From an uncultured Paracoccaceae bacterium (lineage in GTDB: Bacteria; Pseudomonadota; Alphaproteobacteria; Rhodobacterales; Rhodobacteraceae), in the NCBI GenBank assembly GCA_947500135.1, contig CANMQX010000013.1, positions 1 through 64,000 of the forward strand: 64,000 bases of DNA, written 5' to 3'. Position 1 is the stretch's first letter. Each line of letters begins with the position of its first letter. Positions 33,757-44,200 of the stretch are shown piece after piece. The position numbers and the translations under genes were made by a program. Under the pieces are notes generated by a model. It saw nothing but the letters and a program-made list of their open reading frames with translations. It ran no database searches and was not told the DNA's origin.

Positions 33757-36700
33757 ATGTCTTCTAACGCCCAACATCTCAACCCTGAGAACGATATCGC
33801 CATCGTTGGCATGGCCGCGCATTTGCCGGGTGCCGATACCATTGCCGATTACTGGCAAAACCTGCAGGCGGGGATTGAATCGATCCGCCATTATGATCGC
33901 GAGGAGTTGCTGGCCGCCGGTGAGGCCGCCCACAGGCTCAACCGCCCTGATTATGTCCCTGCCGCCGCCCCTTTATCGGGGTTTGAGCAGTTTGATGCGG
34001 AATTCTTTGGCCTCTCCCCCAAGGAAGCCGCGATCATGGACCCCCAGCATCGTCGTTTTCTGGAAGTGTCCTGGGAGGCGCTGGAAAATGCAGGCCACAT
34101 GCCCGAACATGCCAAAGGCCCCATTGGCGTTTATGCCGGTTGCGGCATGGGCAGCTATTTCTATTTCAATATCTGTTCGAACCCTGATCTGGTCGACAAT
34201 GTCGGCATGTTCCTGTTGCGCCATACCGGCAATGACAAGGATTTCCTGTCCACAAGGCTGAGTCATATTTTGGACCTCAAAGGGCCTTCGGTGAACCTGC
34301 AAACCGCCTGTTCCACATCGCTGGTTGCCACCCATTATGCCTGTCAGGCGCTGATGACCGGCGAATGTGATACCGCCCTTGCCGGTGGTGTCACGATCGA
34401 GCTGCCGCAGGATCGAGGCTATATCTATAAAGAAGGCGAGGTGCTGTCGCCTGATGGTCATTGCCATGCCTTTGATCATCGCGCGCAAGGCACGGTCTTT
34501 GGGTCGGGCGCAGGTGTTGTTGTGCTGCGCCGTCTGTCGGATGCCATCGCCGATGGTGATCATATCTGGGCCGTGATCAAAGGATCAGCGATCAATAATG
34601 ATGGGGCCGCCAAGGCCGGTTATCTGGCCCCGTCGGTGGATGGTCAGGCCGCCGCCATTGCCGAGGCGCAGGATCTGGCGGGCACGCCAGCGGACACCAT
34701 TGATTACATCGAATGCCATGGCACCGGCACCTATCTGGGTGACCCGATTGAGGTCGCCGCCCTGACCGAAGCCTTCAATGAAACCACCGAAGATGTGGGG
34801 TTCTGCAAGCTGGGATCGGTGAAAACCAATATCGGCCATCTGGATACCGCCGCCGGGGTGGCAGGCCTGATCAAGACCGCCCTGTCGCTGCATCACAAAC
34901 AGATTCCGGCATCATTGGGTTATGAGAAACCAAACCCCGCGATTGATTTTGAAACCTCGCCTTTCAAGGTCAATGATACATTGTCGGACTGGACATCCCA
35001 TAAGGGCCCGCGCCGCGCCGGGGTGAACTCATTGGGTGTCGGCGGCACCAACGCCCATGTGGTTTTGCAAGAGGCGCCGGAGGCGGTCGCCTCTGAACCA
35101 TCAGATTGGCCGTTTCAGATCCTGACTGTGTCCGGCCGCACCAAGGGCGCGCTCGATGCCAATGCCAAACGGCTGGCCGCCCATCTGCGCGACAACCCGG
35201 ATCAGGATCTGGCCGATATCGCCTGGAGTTTGCAGAAGGGTCGCCGTGCGTTTGAACGCCGCCGGGTGATTGTGGCCGAAACCCATGAGGATGCCGCCCG
35301 CCAGCTGGACGAAAACGACCCGCGCCGCGCCTTTACCCATCAGGTCATTGGGGCCGACCCGGATTATGTCTTCATGTTTCCCGGCGGTGGCGCGCAATAT
35401 GCGGGCATGGCCCGTGATCTTTATGAAACCGAGCCTGTCTTTGCCGAATGGATGGATAAGGGGCTGGAAATCCTGCAGCCCAAGCTGGATTACGATATCC
35501 GCGCGCTCTGGCTGCCGGAACTGGATGCGGTGGCAGCTGCTGACGAGACGCTGAAACAGCCATCGGTGCAGCTGCCGCTCATTATGATCACCGAATATGC
35601 GCTGGCCCAGCTCTGGATGGCGTGGGGTGTGCAGCCTGCCGCGCTGGTCGGCCATTCGATGGGTGAAAATACTGCCGCCTGTGTGGCTGGTGTGATGTCC
35701 TTTGAAGATTGCATCGGTCTGGTCCATCTGCGCGGCAAGCTCTTCGATACGGTCCCTGCGGGGGGCATGTTGTCGATTGCCCTGCCCGCCGATCAGCTGA
35801 CCCCGCTTTTGGGCGATGATCTGGATCTGGGGGCGGTCAACGCCCCATCCTTGAGCGTTGCCACCGGTCCGCAAGCAGCACTGGATGATCTGGAAGCGCG
35901 CCTGCGCGCCAAGGATATCGATTGCCAGCGTATTGCCATCGATATTGCCGCCCATTCGCGCATGTTGGAGCCGATCCTGCAAGATTTTGGCGATTACCTG
36001 CGGTCGATCCAGCTGCATGCGCCACAGATCCCGTTCACATCGAACCGTAGCGGGGCTTACATCACCGATGCCGAAGCGACCAACCCCGAATATTGGGTCC
36101 AGCATTTACGCGGCACCGTGCATTTTGCCGATTGTCTGACAACGCTGGCCGCAAAAGAGGATCGTGTTTTCATCGAGGTCGGCCCCGGCAAGGCGATGTC
36201 ATCGCTGGCGGGTCAGCATGACAAGGTTACGGCCAATCAGGTGATTTCCAGCCTGCGCCACGCACAGGATGACGTCGCCGATGACGCCTATTTCATGGCC
36301 ATGCTGGGCCGTGTCTGGGCTGTGGGCGGCACGTTTGACTGGGATCAGGTCTGGGGCGAGGCGCGCCGCAAACGCGTGCCCCTGCCCACATATGCGTTCC
36401 AGCATTCCCCCTATTTCATCGCCCCCGGCAAGGCCCAATCGGCAGATGAAAACCAATGGCTGACCCGGTCTGACACACCCGAAGACTGGGGCTATCGCCC
36501 TGCATGGTTGCCCCGCTATGCCGCCTGCGATGTGGATGTGACCGGTGATCTGTCAGAGGCCACGCCGCAGACATGGCTGATTTTCCTTGATGATGCGGGC
36601 CTTTGCGATGGTGTGGCAGATCGTCTGCGTGCCGCAGGCCATAAGGTTGTCACCGTCACCCCCGGCGACACATTCGCCCGTGCCGGTGACATGGCCTATG

Positions 36701-39700
36701 TCATCGCCCCGGAACGCGGGCGCGAAAGCTATGATGCGCTGATCGCGGATCTGAATGCCCGTGATCTGGTGCCCAACCGGGTCATCCATGGCTGGATGAT
36801 CACCCGTGATGAAAGCTTCCGCCCCGGATCGAGCTTTTTCCACCGGGTGCAGGAACAGGGGTTTTACAGCCTGTTTTTCCTCGCCCAGGCCATCGGCGGC
36901 GAAGACCTGACCGGCGATATGCATCTCTGTGTGCTCAGTTCCGGTGCCACACAGCGTAAGGATGAACCGCTGCCGCATCCCGAGAAATCCACGATTGCTG
37001 GCCCTGCCCGGGTGATCCCGCGTGAATTTGGCAATCTGAGTGTTGCCACGCTTGATCTGGATATCGCCTTTCCCACCGGCAAACGCGCCAAAGGCATTGC
37101 CAATGCCGATCAGCTGATCGGGCATATTCTGGAAGATGCGCTGGCCGAGCCGGGCAATGGCACTGCCTTGATCCGCGATGGCAAACGCTATGCGCTGACA
37201 TATAAGCCCGCCCCGCTGGACAATCTGCCGGGTGACAGCCCGCTTTTGCGCGATGGCGGTGTCTATATGATCACCGGTGGTTTTGGTGGCATCGGCCTGA
37301 CATTGGCCGAGGCCCTGATCACCCGCAACAAGGCCAAGGTGGCCCTGATGTCGCGCGGCGGTCTGCCAGATCGCGCAACATGGGATGATATTCTGGCCAA
37401 TACCGCCCCGACCGCACCCGTGGCCCGCCGGATCACTGCCGTGCGCCGGTTGGAGGAATTGGGCGGCGAAGTGCTGACCCTGGCCGCAGATGTGTCCAAT
37501 GTGGAGGATATCCGCGCGGCCCGTGCCGCGATCGAGGCCCGTTTCGGCCCGGTCAATGGGGTGATCCACGCTGCCGGTCATATTGATGACGGCCCGATCA
37601 TGGCCAAGGATGCCACCAGTATCGAAGATGTGTTTGCCCCCAAGATCCACGGCACCCAGGTGCTGGAAGACGTGTTCCCCGATGGTGATCTGGATTGGCT
37701 GGTGCTGTTTTCATCCAGTTCCACCGCCACAGCACCCATTGGTCAGGTCGATTATGTCGCCGCCAATGAATTCCTGAACGCCTATGCCAAATCCCGCAGC
37801 GCGGATAAAACCCGTGTGCTGGCGATCAACTGGGGTATCTGGGCGGATGTCGGCATGGCCGCTGACGCGATGGAGGCCCGGACCGGCCCCAAGGACCCGC
37901 CACCGATCACCGATGCGGGCGTGCCGATGCTGGATCACGCCACGTTTGATATGGCTGGAAACCGCCAGTTCACCGCAACCTATCAGGTGGCAGAACGCTG
38001 GTTTCTGGATGATCACCGCACCAAGGCTGATGACGCGCTGGTCCCCGGCACCGGCTATCTGGAAATGGCCGCTGAGGGTTTGCGCGCCAATGGTGAAAGA
38101 TCCGCCTTTGAAATCAGGGATCTTTATTTCCTGCGCCCCTTGGCCGTGTCCGATACCGAGGCCCGCGAGATCAGGGTGACCATGCCGCGCAGTCAGGCTG
38201 GTTATGATTTTGTTGTCGAAAGCGGTGCGCAGGGTGTGTTTGAACAAAACGCCCAGGCCAGCCTGTCTCTGGTCCCTTTTGCCGCCCCTGATCCGTTGGA
38301 TATTGATGCAATCACCGCCCGCTGCGCCCCTGCGGTTGAGGCCGGTGAGCTGGGCTGGATCACCTCCCCCCAGGAAGCGCATCTGCATTTCGGCCCGCGT
38401 TGGCGGGTGCTGCAATCCACCGCCTATGGCGATGACGAAGGCATTGCCCGCCTGACCCTGCCTGATGTCGCCAAGGGTGACGGCAAGGCGGGTTATCTTT
38501 TGCATCCCGGATTGATGGATCTGGCCACCGGCTGGGCGATGAAGCTGATTGATGGTTATGAGGGGCGCCATCTTTGGGTGCCGGTATCGTATCGGTCGGT
38601 CAAGGTGTTGGGCGCGCTGCCATCTGAAATTATCAGCTGGGTGCGCAATAGCGGTGAAAACCGCACCGGCGGCGAGATCGCCAATTTTGATGTGACCCTG
38701 GCGGCCCCCGATGGCACGGTGATTGTCGAGATTACCGGCTTTTCGATCCGCCGGATGGAGGAGCTGACCAGTTTTGGCGCGCTGGATGCCCCCGAACCAG
38801 CGGTCACCGCACAGGATGACACCGCGCGTCCCTTGTCGCCTGCCGAAGAACGCCTGCGCCATAACCTGTCACAAGGGATCAAGGCCAGTGAAGGCGCTGA
38901 TCTGTTCCTTGGCGCGCTGGGGGCTGATCATCGCCAGATCATCCTGTCATCGCTGGATCTGGAGGGGCTGATCGCCCAGGCGGGCCAGACCGAGAACGAG
39001 GATGGCGAAGACGGTCAAAAATTCGAACGCCCGCAATTGGATAGTGATTTTGTCCCCCCCGACACCCCGATCGAGGAACGGCTGGCCGGGTTCTGGCAGG
39101 ACCTTTTGGGTGTTGATCAGGTGGGTGTCGAGGACAGTTTCTTTGACCTGGGCGGGCATTCCCTGATTGCGGTGCGGCTTTTTGCGCAGATCCGCAAAGC
39201 CTATGATGTGGATTTCCCCATTTCGGTCCTGTTTGAGGCCCCGACAATCCGCAAATGTGCTGCACTCATTGCCGAACGTGGCGTGTCGGATGAAGTTGAA
39301 ACGGACGCCCCGGCAGGGGATGCCCCCAAGGCGCCCGCCCGCCGCTTTACCCATCTGGTGCCGATGCATAGCGGTGAAGGTGGTCCGAAAACGCCGTTCT
39401 TCCTAGTCGCCGGCATGTTCGGCAATGTGCTGAACCTGCGCCATCTGGCGCATCTGGTGGGCAGTGACCGGCCGTTTTACGGGCTGCAAGCCCGCGGGCT
39501 CTTTGGCGATGAAGACCCGCATCGCACGATTGAGGCCGCCGCCACGGATTACATAGCCGAGATGCGACAGGTCCAGCCCACCGGCCCTTATATGGTGGGC
39601 GGCTTTTCAGGGGGCGGTATCACCGCCTATGAAATTGCCCAGCAGTTGAAGGCGGCGGGTGAAGAGGTTTCTGCCGTGGTGATGCTCGATACACCGCTGC

Positions 39701-40197
39701 CAGTGCGCCCGCCTGTCGACCGGGCCGACAATATCCGCATCAAGCTGATGGATCTGAAATCCGGCGGCCTGCCCTTTGTCATCAATTGGGTCGGGCGGCG
39801 GATCAACCGGGTGCTGGGCAAGGGTCAGGAAAGTACTGAGGCCGTCGAGGAAGGCCAGCAGTTCCATAATGAGGCGATCCAGGATGCGTTTTTGGAAAGC
39901 GTTGGACAGTATCAGGTCCAGCCATGGGATGGACCCTTGGCCCTGTTCCGCCCGCCACTAGTTGCCAAATGGGTGGTTGGGGGCCGGATGGTCAGCGAAT
40001 ATCGCAATTATCTATATGATGATAATGACTGGACCCAATTCGCCCCCGATATCACCGTGTTCGAGGTTCCCGGCGATCATGACAGCATGGTGCTGGAACC
40101 CAATGTTCGGGTGCTGGCGGCCCGGGTCAAACGGGTGCTGGAACAATCGGGTGGCCCGGCACAGGCCCCGGTTTATTTCAAGGACGCCGCTGAATAA
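33757..40197 (+). CDS. Single-module type I polyketide synthase, KS-AT-KR-DH-ACP-TE
   Basis: 2146 residues. KS (about 1-430) has the catalytic Cys185 in TACSTS, the His in ECHGTGTYLGDP and KTNIGHLDTAAG. AT (about 540-850) has Ser634 in GHSMGE. A KR structural half is followed by the KR proper with TGGFGGIG at 1173-1180 and Tyr1333 in DYVAANEF. A DH-like hot-dog region follows (His1420 in DDHRTKADDALVPG; Asp1588 in HPGLMDLATG); its motifs are degenerate. The ACP has Ser1802 in LGGHSL, and the TE has Ser1951 in GFSGGG and His2108 in PGDHD. DH after KR is an unusual order. No ER or methyltransferase domain is seen. The TE suggests product release from this protein. It has the NRPS-like protein and its own PPTase downstream. 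Confidence 0.93.
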   Translation: MSSNAQHLNPENDIAIVGMAAHLPGADTIADYWQNLQAGIESIRHYDREELLAAGEAAHRLNRPDYVPAAAPLSGFEQFDAEFFGLSPKEAAIMDPQHRRFLEVSWEALENAGHMPEHAKGPIGVYAGCGMGSYFYFNICSNPDLVDNVGMFLLRHTGNDKDFLSTRLSHILDLKGPSVNLQTACSTSLVATHYACQALMTGECDTALAGGVTIELPQDRGYIYKEGEVLSPDGHCHAFDHRAQGTVFGSGAGVVVLRRLSDAIADGDHIWAVIKGSAINNDGAAKAGYLAPSVDGQAAAIAEAQDLAGTPADTIDYIECHGTGTYLGDPIEVAALTEAFNETTEDVGFCKLGSVKTNIGHLDTAAGVAGLIKTALSLHHKQIPASLGYEKPNPAIDFETSPFKVNDTLSDWTSHKGPRRAGVNSLGVGGTNAHVVLQEAPEAVASEPSDWPFQILTVSGRTKGALDANAKRLAAHLRDNPDQDLADIAWSLQKGRRAFERRRVIVAETHEDAARQLDENDPRRAFTHQVIGADPDYVFMFPGGGAQYAGMARDLYETEPVFAEWMDKGLEILQPKLDYDIRALWLPELDAVAAADETLKQPSVQLPLIMITEYALAQLWMAWGVQPAALVGHSMGENTAACVAGVMSFEDCIGLVHLRGKLFDTVPAGGMLSIALPADQLTPLLGDDLDLGAVNAPSLSVATGPQAALDDLEARLRAKDIDCQRIAIDIAAHSRMLEPILQDFGDYLRSIQLHAPQIPFTSNRSGAYITDAEATNPEYWVQHLRGTVHFADCLTTLAAKEDRVFIEVGPGKAMSSLAGQHDKVTANQVISSLRHAQDDVADDAYFMAMLGRVWAVGGTFDWDQVWGEARRKRVPLPTYAFQHSPYFIAPGKAQSADENQWLTRSDTPEDWGYRPAWLPRYAACDVDVTGDLSEATPQTWLIFLDDAGLCDGVADRLRAAGHKVVTVTPGDTFARAGDMAYVIAPERGRESYDALIADLNARDLVPNRVIHGWMITRDESFRPGSSFFHRVQEQGFYSLFFLAQAIGGEDLTGDMHLCVLSSGATQRKDEPLPHPEKSTIAGPARVIPREFGNLSVATLDLDIAFPTGKRAKGIANADQLIGHILEDALAEPGNGTALIRDGKRYALTYKPAPLDNLPGDSPLLRDGGVYMITGGFGGIGLTLAEALITRNKAKVALMSRGGLPDRATWDDILANTAPTAPVARRITAVRRLEELGGEVLTLAADVSNVEDIRAARAAIEARFGPVNGVIHAAGHIDDGPIMAKDATSIEDVFAPKIHGTQVLEDVFPDGDLDWLVLFSSSSTATAPIGQVDYVAANEFLNAYAKSRSADKTRVLAINWGIWADVGMAADAMEARTGPKDPPPITDAGVPMLDHATFDMAGNRQFTATYQVAERWFLDDHRTKADDALVPGTGYLEMAAEGLRANGERSAFEIRDLYFLRPLAVSDTEAREIRVTMPRSQAGYDFVVESGAQGVFEQNAQASLSLVPFAAPDPLDIDAITARCAPAVEAGELGWITSPQEAHLHFGPRWRVLQSTAYGDDEGIARLTLPDVAKGDGKAGYLLHPGLMDLATGWAMKLIDGYEGRHLWVPVSYRSVKVLGALPSEIISWVRNSGENRTGGEIANFDVTLAAPDGTVIVEITGFSIRRMEELTSFGALDAPEPAVTAQDDTARPLSPAEERLRHNLSQGIKASEGADLFLGALGADHRQIILSSLDLEGLIAQAGQTENEDGEDGQKFERPQLDSDFVPPDTPIEERLAGFWQDLLGVDQVGVEDSFFDLGGHSLIAVRLFAQIRKAYDVDFPISVLFEAPTIRKCAALIAERGVSDEVETDAPAGDAPKAPARRFTHLVPMHSGEGGPKTPFFLVAGMFGNVLNLRHLAHLVGSDRPFYGLQARGLFGDEDPHRTIEAAATDYIAEMRQVQPTGPYMVGGFSGGGITAYEIAQQLKAAGEEVSAVVMLDTPLPVRPPVDRADNIRIKLMDLKSGGLPFVINWVGRRINRVLGKGQESTEAVEEGQQFHNEAIQDAFLESVGQYQVQPWDGPLALFRPPLVAKWVVGGRMVSEYRNYLYDDNDWTQFAPDITVFEVPGDHDSMVLEPNVRVLAARVKRVLEQSGGPAQAPVYFKDAAE

Positions 40198-40239
40198 TGC
40201 ATTTTCAAGCGCCGGTTTGATGCGGCGCATATAAGGGTA

Positions 40240-41223
40240 ATGATGTCCGATCCCACCGTACTGACGATTGTTCTGAACTATAAGACCGCCCAGATGACGC
40301 TGGAAGCGGCGGCCGCCGCGCGCGTGGCCATGCAGGACCTGCAAGGTGAAATTGTCATCGTCGATAATGACAGCCAGGACGGGTCCTTTGACACCATGTC
40401 CGCCCATGTGACCGCCGAAGGCTGGGACCGCACCCGTGTCGTCCAGTCAGGTGTCAATGGCGGCTATGGCGCGGGCAATAATGTGGGCATCAAGGCGGGG
40501 CTGTCGGATGGCAGCCGCCCGGATTTCGTTTATATCCTGAATTCCGATGCTTTCCCTGCCCCTGATGCGATCAAGGTGCTTTATGATTACCTGCTGGCCC
40601 ATCCAGAGGTTGGTTTTGCAGGTAGCTATATTCACGGCGATGATGGGGGCCAGCATACGACGACCTTCCGCTTTCCATCGCTGTTCAGTGAAATCGAAGG
40701 GGCGATCAATTTCGGCCCTGTCACCCGGCTCTTGAAATCCCATCGCGTTCCTGTCGAAGGCGTTGATAACACCCGCCCTGTTGACTGGCTGGCCGGGGCC
40801 AGCGTGATGATGCGTCAGGATGTGCTGGACCAGATTGGCCTGTTTGATGAAACCTTCTTTCTTTATTTCGAGGAAACCGATCTTTGCCGTCGGGCCCGCA
40901 AGGCTGGCCACGAGATCGTCTATGTCCGCGAAAGCGAGGTCATGCATCTGGGGTCGGTCTCAACCGGCATGAAGGATTGGTCCAAGGTCCCCGGTTACTG
41001 GTTTGATTCCCGGTTTCACTATTTCACCAAGAACCATGGCCGGTTTTACACGGGGTTTGCCACGCTGATGCATCTGATCTGTGGCAGCCTGAACTGGCTG
41101 CGCTGCAAATTGACAGGCCGCAAAATCGGCACGGCGCCCGGGTTTCTGCGTGATCTGGCCCGCCATGATCTATCCGCCCTGTTCACGGCCAAATCCCGCC
41201 CGACCGCCAAAATCGGAGAATAA
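40240..41223 (+). CDS. Glycosyltransferase family 2 (WbbL/rhamnosyltransferase type)
   Basis: 327 residues. VLTIVLNYKTAQMTLEAAAAA and IVIVDNDSQDGSFDTM start the domain, VVQSGVNGGYGAGNNVGIKAG is typical of the WbbL-like group, and YILNSDAFPAPDA carries the DXD equivalent. LYFEETDLCRRARKAGHEIVYV is the ED region. It sits between the PKS and the NRPS-like gene, with only four bases before the latter, so it is part of that operon. A glycosyltransferase at this position suggests that the hybrid product, or a sugar meant to carry it, is glycosylated. Confidence 0.9.
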   Translation: MMSDPTVLTIVLNYKTAQMTLEAAAAARVAMQDLQGEIVIVDNDSQDGSFDTMSAHVTAEGWDRTRVVQSGVNGGYGAGNNVGIKAGLSDGSRPDFVYILNSDAFPAPDAIKVLYDYLLAHPEVGFAGSYIHGDDGGQHTTTFRFPSLFSEIEGAINFGPVTRLLKSHRVPVEGVDNTRPVDWLAGASVMMRQDVLDQIGLFDETFFLYFEETDLCRRARKAGHEIVYVRESEVMHLGSVSTGMKDWSKVPGYWFDSRFHYFTKNHGRFYTGFATLMHLICGSLNWLRCKLTGRKIGTAPGFLRDLARHDLSALFTAKSRPTAKIGE

Positions 41224-41227
41224 CACT

Positions 41228-44200
41228 ATGTCCCAGTTCAGCGCTGTCATTATCGGTAATGAATCCCTTGCCATCCAATGCGCCGAGATGCTGCGCGAGG
41301 GTGGCCATGATCTGCAGGCCGTCATCACCCGCAACCCCGATATCAAAAGCTGGGCCGCAGATGCCGGGATCACCACTTATGCATCCGATACCGATCTGGC
41401 CGCAGCCCTGTCCGGCCACAGTTTTGACTGGCTTTTGTCCATCGCCAATCTCGACATGATCCCCGATGCTGTGCTCGCCCTGTCCAAGCGTGGTGCGGTG
41501 AATTTCCATGATGGTCCCCTGCCCCGCTATGCCGGGCTGAATGCCCCGGTCTGGGCTTTGCTGGGGGGCGAGGTCGAATATGGTATCAGCTGGCATATGA
41601 TCAGCGGTGGCGTGGATGAAGGTGCGCTGCTGGCCCAGCAGTTTTTTGACATCGCCCCGGACGAAACCACGCTGACGCTGAACACCAAATGCTATGGCGC
41701 GGCTATCGAGAGTTTCCCCACGGTCATGGGTAAGCTGGCGCAGGCGGACCCTGTCCTGACCGCACAGGACCTGTCGCAACGCAGCTATTTTGCCAAGAAT
41801 GACCGCCCTGCGGCGGCAGGCCGCCTCGATTTCACCAGAACCGCCCGCAATATCACCACGCTGGTCCGCGCGCTGGATCATGGCACTTATTGGAACCCGC
41901 TGACCTGCCCGAAATTTGAAGCTAGCGGTAAGGTCTGGCTGGTCAGCAACGCCAGTGCAGGCAATGCCGCCGCTGACAGCCCTGCTGGCACCGTGCTGGC
42001 GGTGGAAGATGACAGTCTGACCGTGGCCACTGCTACGGCCCCTGTGACCTTGGGCGGGTTGCGCGATGCCACGGGCGCCCCCGTATCCGCCAGCACAATT
42101 GCGGCTGTTGGTGACACGCTACCTTCCCCCGATGCGGATATGGCTGCCGCGCTGACGGCCGCCTTGAAAGCCACGCTGAAATCCGAACCGCAATGGCGCG
42201 CCCGACTGGAACAGATGAGCCATGCCAGCCTGCCGCTTATTGATATGGCGGCGGAGGCCGGAGAGGTCACCGAGACGACCTTGGCCGGTGATCCTGATGA
42301 TCTGCGCCGCGCCATGGCTGCCCTGGCCCTTGGCCTGAATGAGGATGTGGATGTCACATTGGCCTTGCATCTGGGTGATGATCATCCCGGTTATCTGAAC
42401 AGCTGGGGCCCGGTCAGTGCAGTGGACCTTGCGGGTAGTATCGCCAGCGCGCAGGCGCTTGGCCCTTTTGCCGCTGATCTGATTGCCCGCACCCCCGGCC
42501 TGGACCGGCCTGTGACCCCGGCCCTTGGCCTGTCGGAGGATGCCCATATTGATGGCGCCGCCCTGACATTGGGTGGTCAGACGCTTTTTGCCGATACCGG
42601 CAAGATCGCCCCTGATGCCGTGACCCTGATGGCGGACAGGCTGACCCATATGGCTGCGCAGATCGCAAAGGGCGACGCCCCGACCTTGCTGCCCGATGCG
42701 GAACGCCAGAAGGTGTTGTTTGACTGGAACGCCACAACGGCGGATTTCCCCGCTGATCAATGCATCCATCAGGCGTTTGAGGCGCAGGTCGCCCGCACCC
42801 CTGATGCCGAAGCCTTGTCATTTGAAGGCGAAAGCCTGACCTATGCGCAGTTGAATGCGCGCGCCAATGAAATGGCGCATATCCTGATGGGCATGGGTGT
42901 TGGCCCTGATGCGATTGTCGGCCTGCATCTGCCCCGGTCCAGCGCGCTTTTGATTGCAGCTCTTGCCATTATGAAGGCGGGCGGGGCCTATCTGCCAATG
43001 GATCCGGCCTATCCGGCGGACAGGACAGCGCTTTATATCGAAGATTCCAAGACGCAGATCATTGTCACCGATACCACGCTGGCGGCGGCATTGCCCGACA
43101 CAGACGCCAAGGTGCTGGCGGTGGATGATCTGTCCGCTGCGCCATCCTCGGACAATCCCGACAGTGCCGTCACCAGCGCCAATCTGGCCTATATGATCTA
43201 TACATCCGGCTCTACCGGGCGACCCAAGGGCGTGATGGTCGCACATCGCAATGTGGCGAATTTCTTTACCGGGATGGATGCGCGGATTTCCCATGACCCG
43301 GCGGGTGTCTGGATGGCGGTGACCAGCCTGTCCTTTGATATTTCGGTGCTGGAGCTGTTCTGGACATTGGCGCGCGGGTTCAAGCTGGTGATCAGCGGCG
43401 ATGAAAGCCGCGCGCTTGTGGCTGGCGACAGCCCGGCAAGCAATGCCGGTGGTATGGATTTCAGCCTTTATTACTGGGGCAATGATGATGGGGTGGGTCG
43501 CGACAAATACCGCACGCTTCTGGAAGGCGCGCAATTTGGCGACAAACACGGGTTTTGTGCGGTCTGGACGCCAGAGCGGCATTTCCACGCCTTTGGCGGC
43601 CCCTATCCCAACCCGTCGGTGACAGGGGCGGCGGTGGCGGCGGTGACCAAGAACCTGGCGGTGCGTGCAGGCTCCTGCGTGGCCCCCCTGCACCATACCG
43701 CCCGGATTGCCGAGGAATGGGCGGTGATCGACAATATCACCAATGGCAAGACGGGTCTGGCGATTGCATCAGGCTGGCAGCCGGATGATTTCATCCTGCG
43801 CCCTGAAAACACGCCGCCCAAGAACAAACCGGCGATGTTTGAACAGATCAAGGATCTGCGCAAACTCTGGTCGGGTGAAAAGGTCGCTTTCCCCCGTGCG
43901 GATGGGGAAATGCATGAGGTGCTGACCCAGCCGCGCCCGGTTTCCAAGAAACTGAATGTCTGGGTGACCACAGCGGGCAATCCCGAAACCTGGAAAGAGG
44001 CGGGGCGCAATGGCTGTAACGTGCTGACCCATTTGCTGGGGCAAAGCGTGGATGAGGTGGGTGAGAAAATCACCCTTTATCATGCTGCCCTGCGCGAGGC
44101 GGGCCATGATCCGGCGGATTTCACCGTCACGCTGATGCTGCATTCCTTCCTGGCTGACACCCGTGATCATGCCCGCGAAATCGCCCGCGAACCGATGAAG

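Noticed and set aside
34585..38862. Several long minus-strand open frames opposite the PKS gene (for example 35101-36105, 36553-37650, 37711-38862)
   Set aside because: The plus strand has continuous KS, AT, KR, ACP and TE motifs. The minus-strand products are rich in Gln, His and Arg without family features, as expected for third-position shadows.
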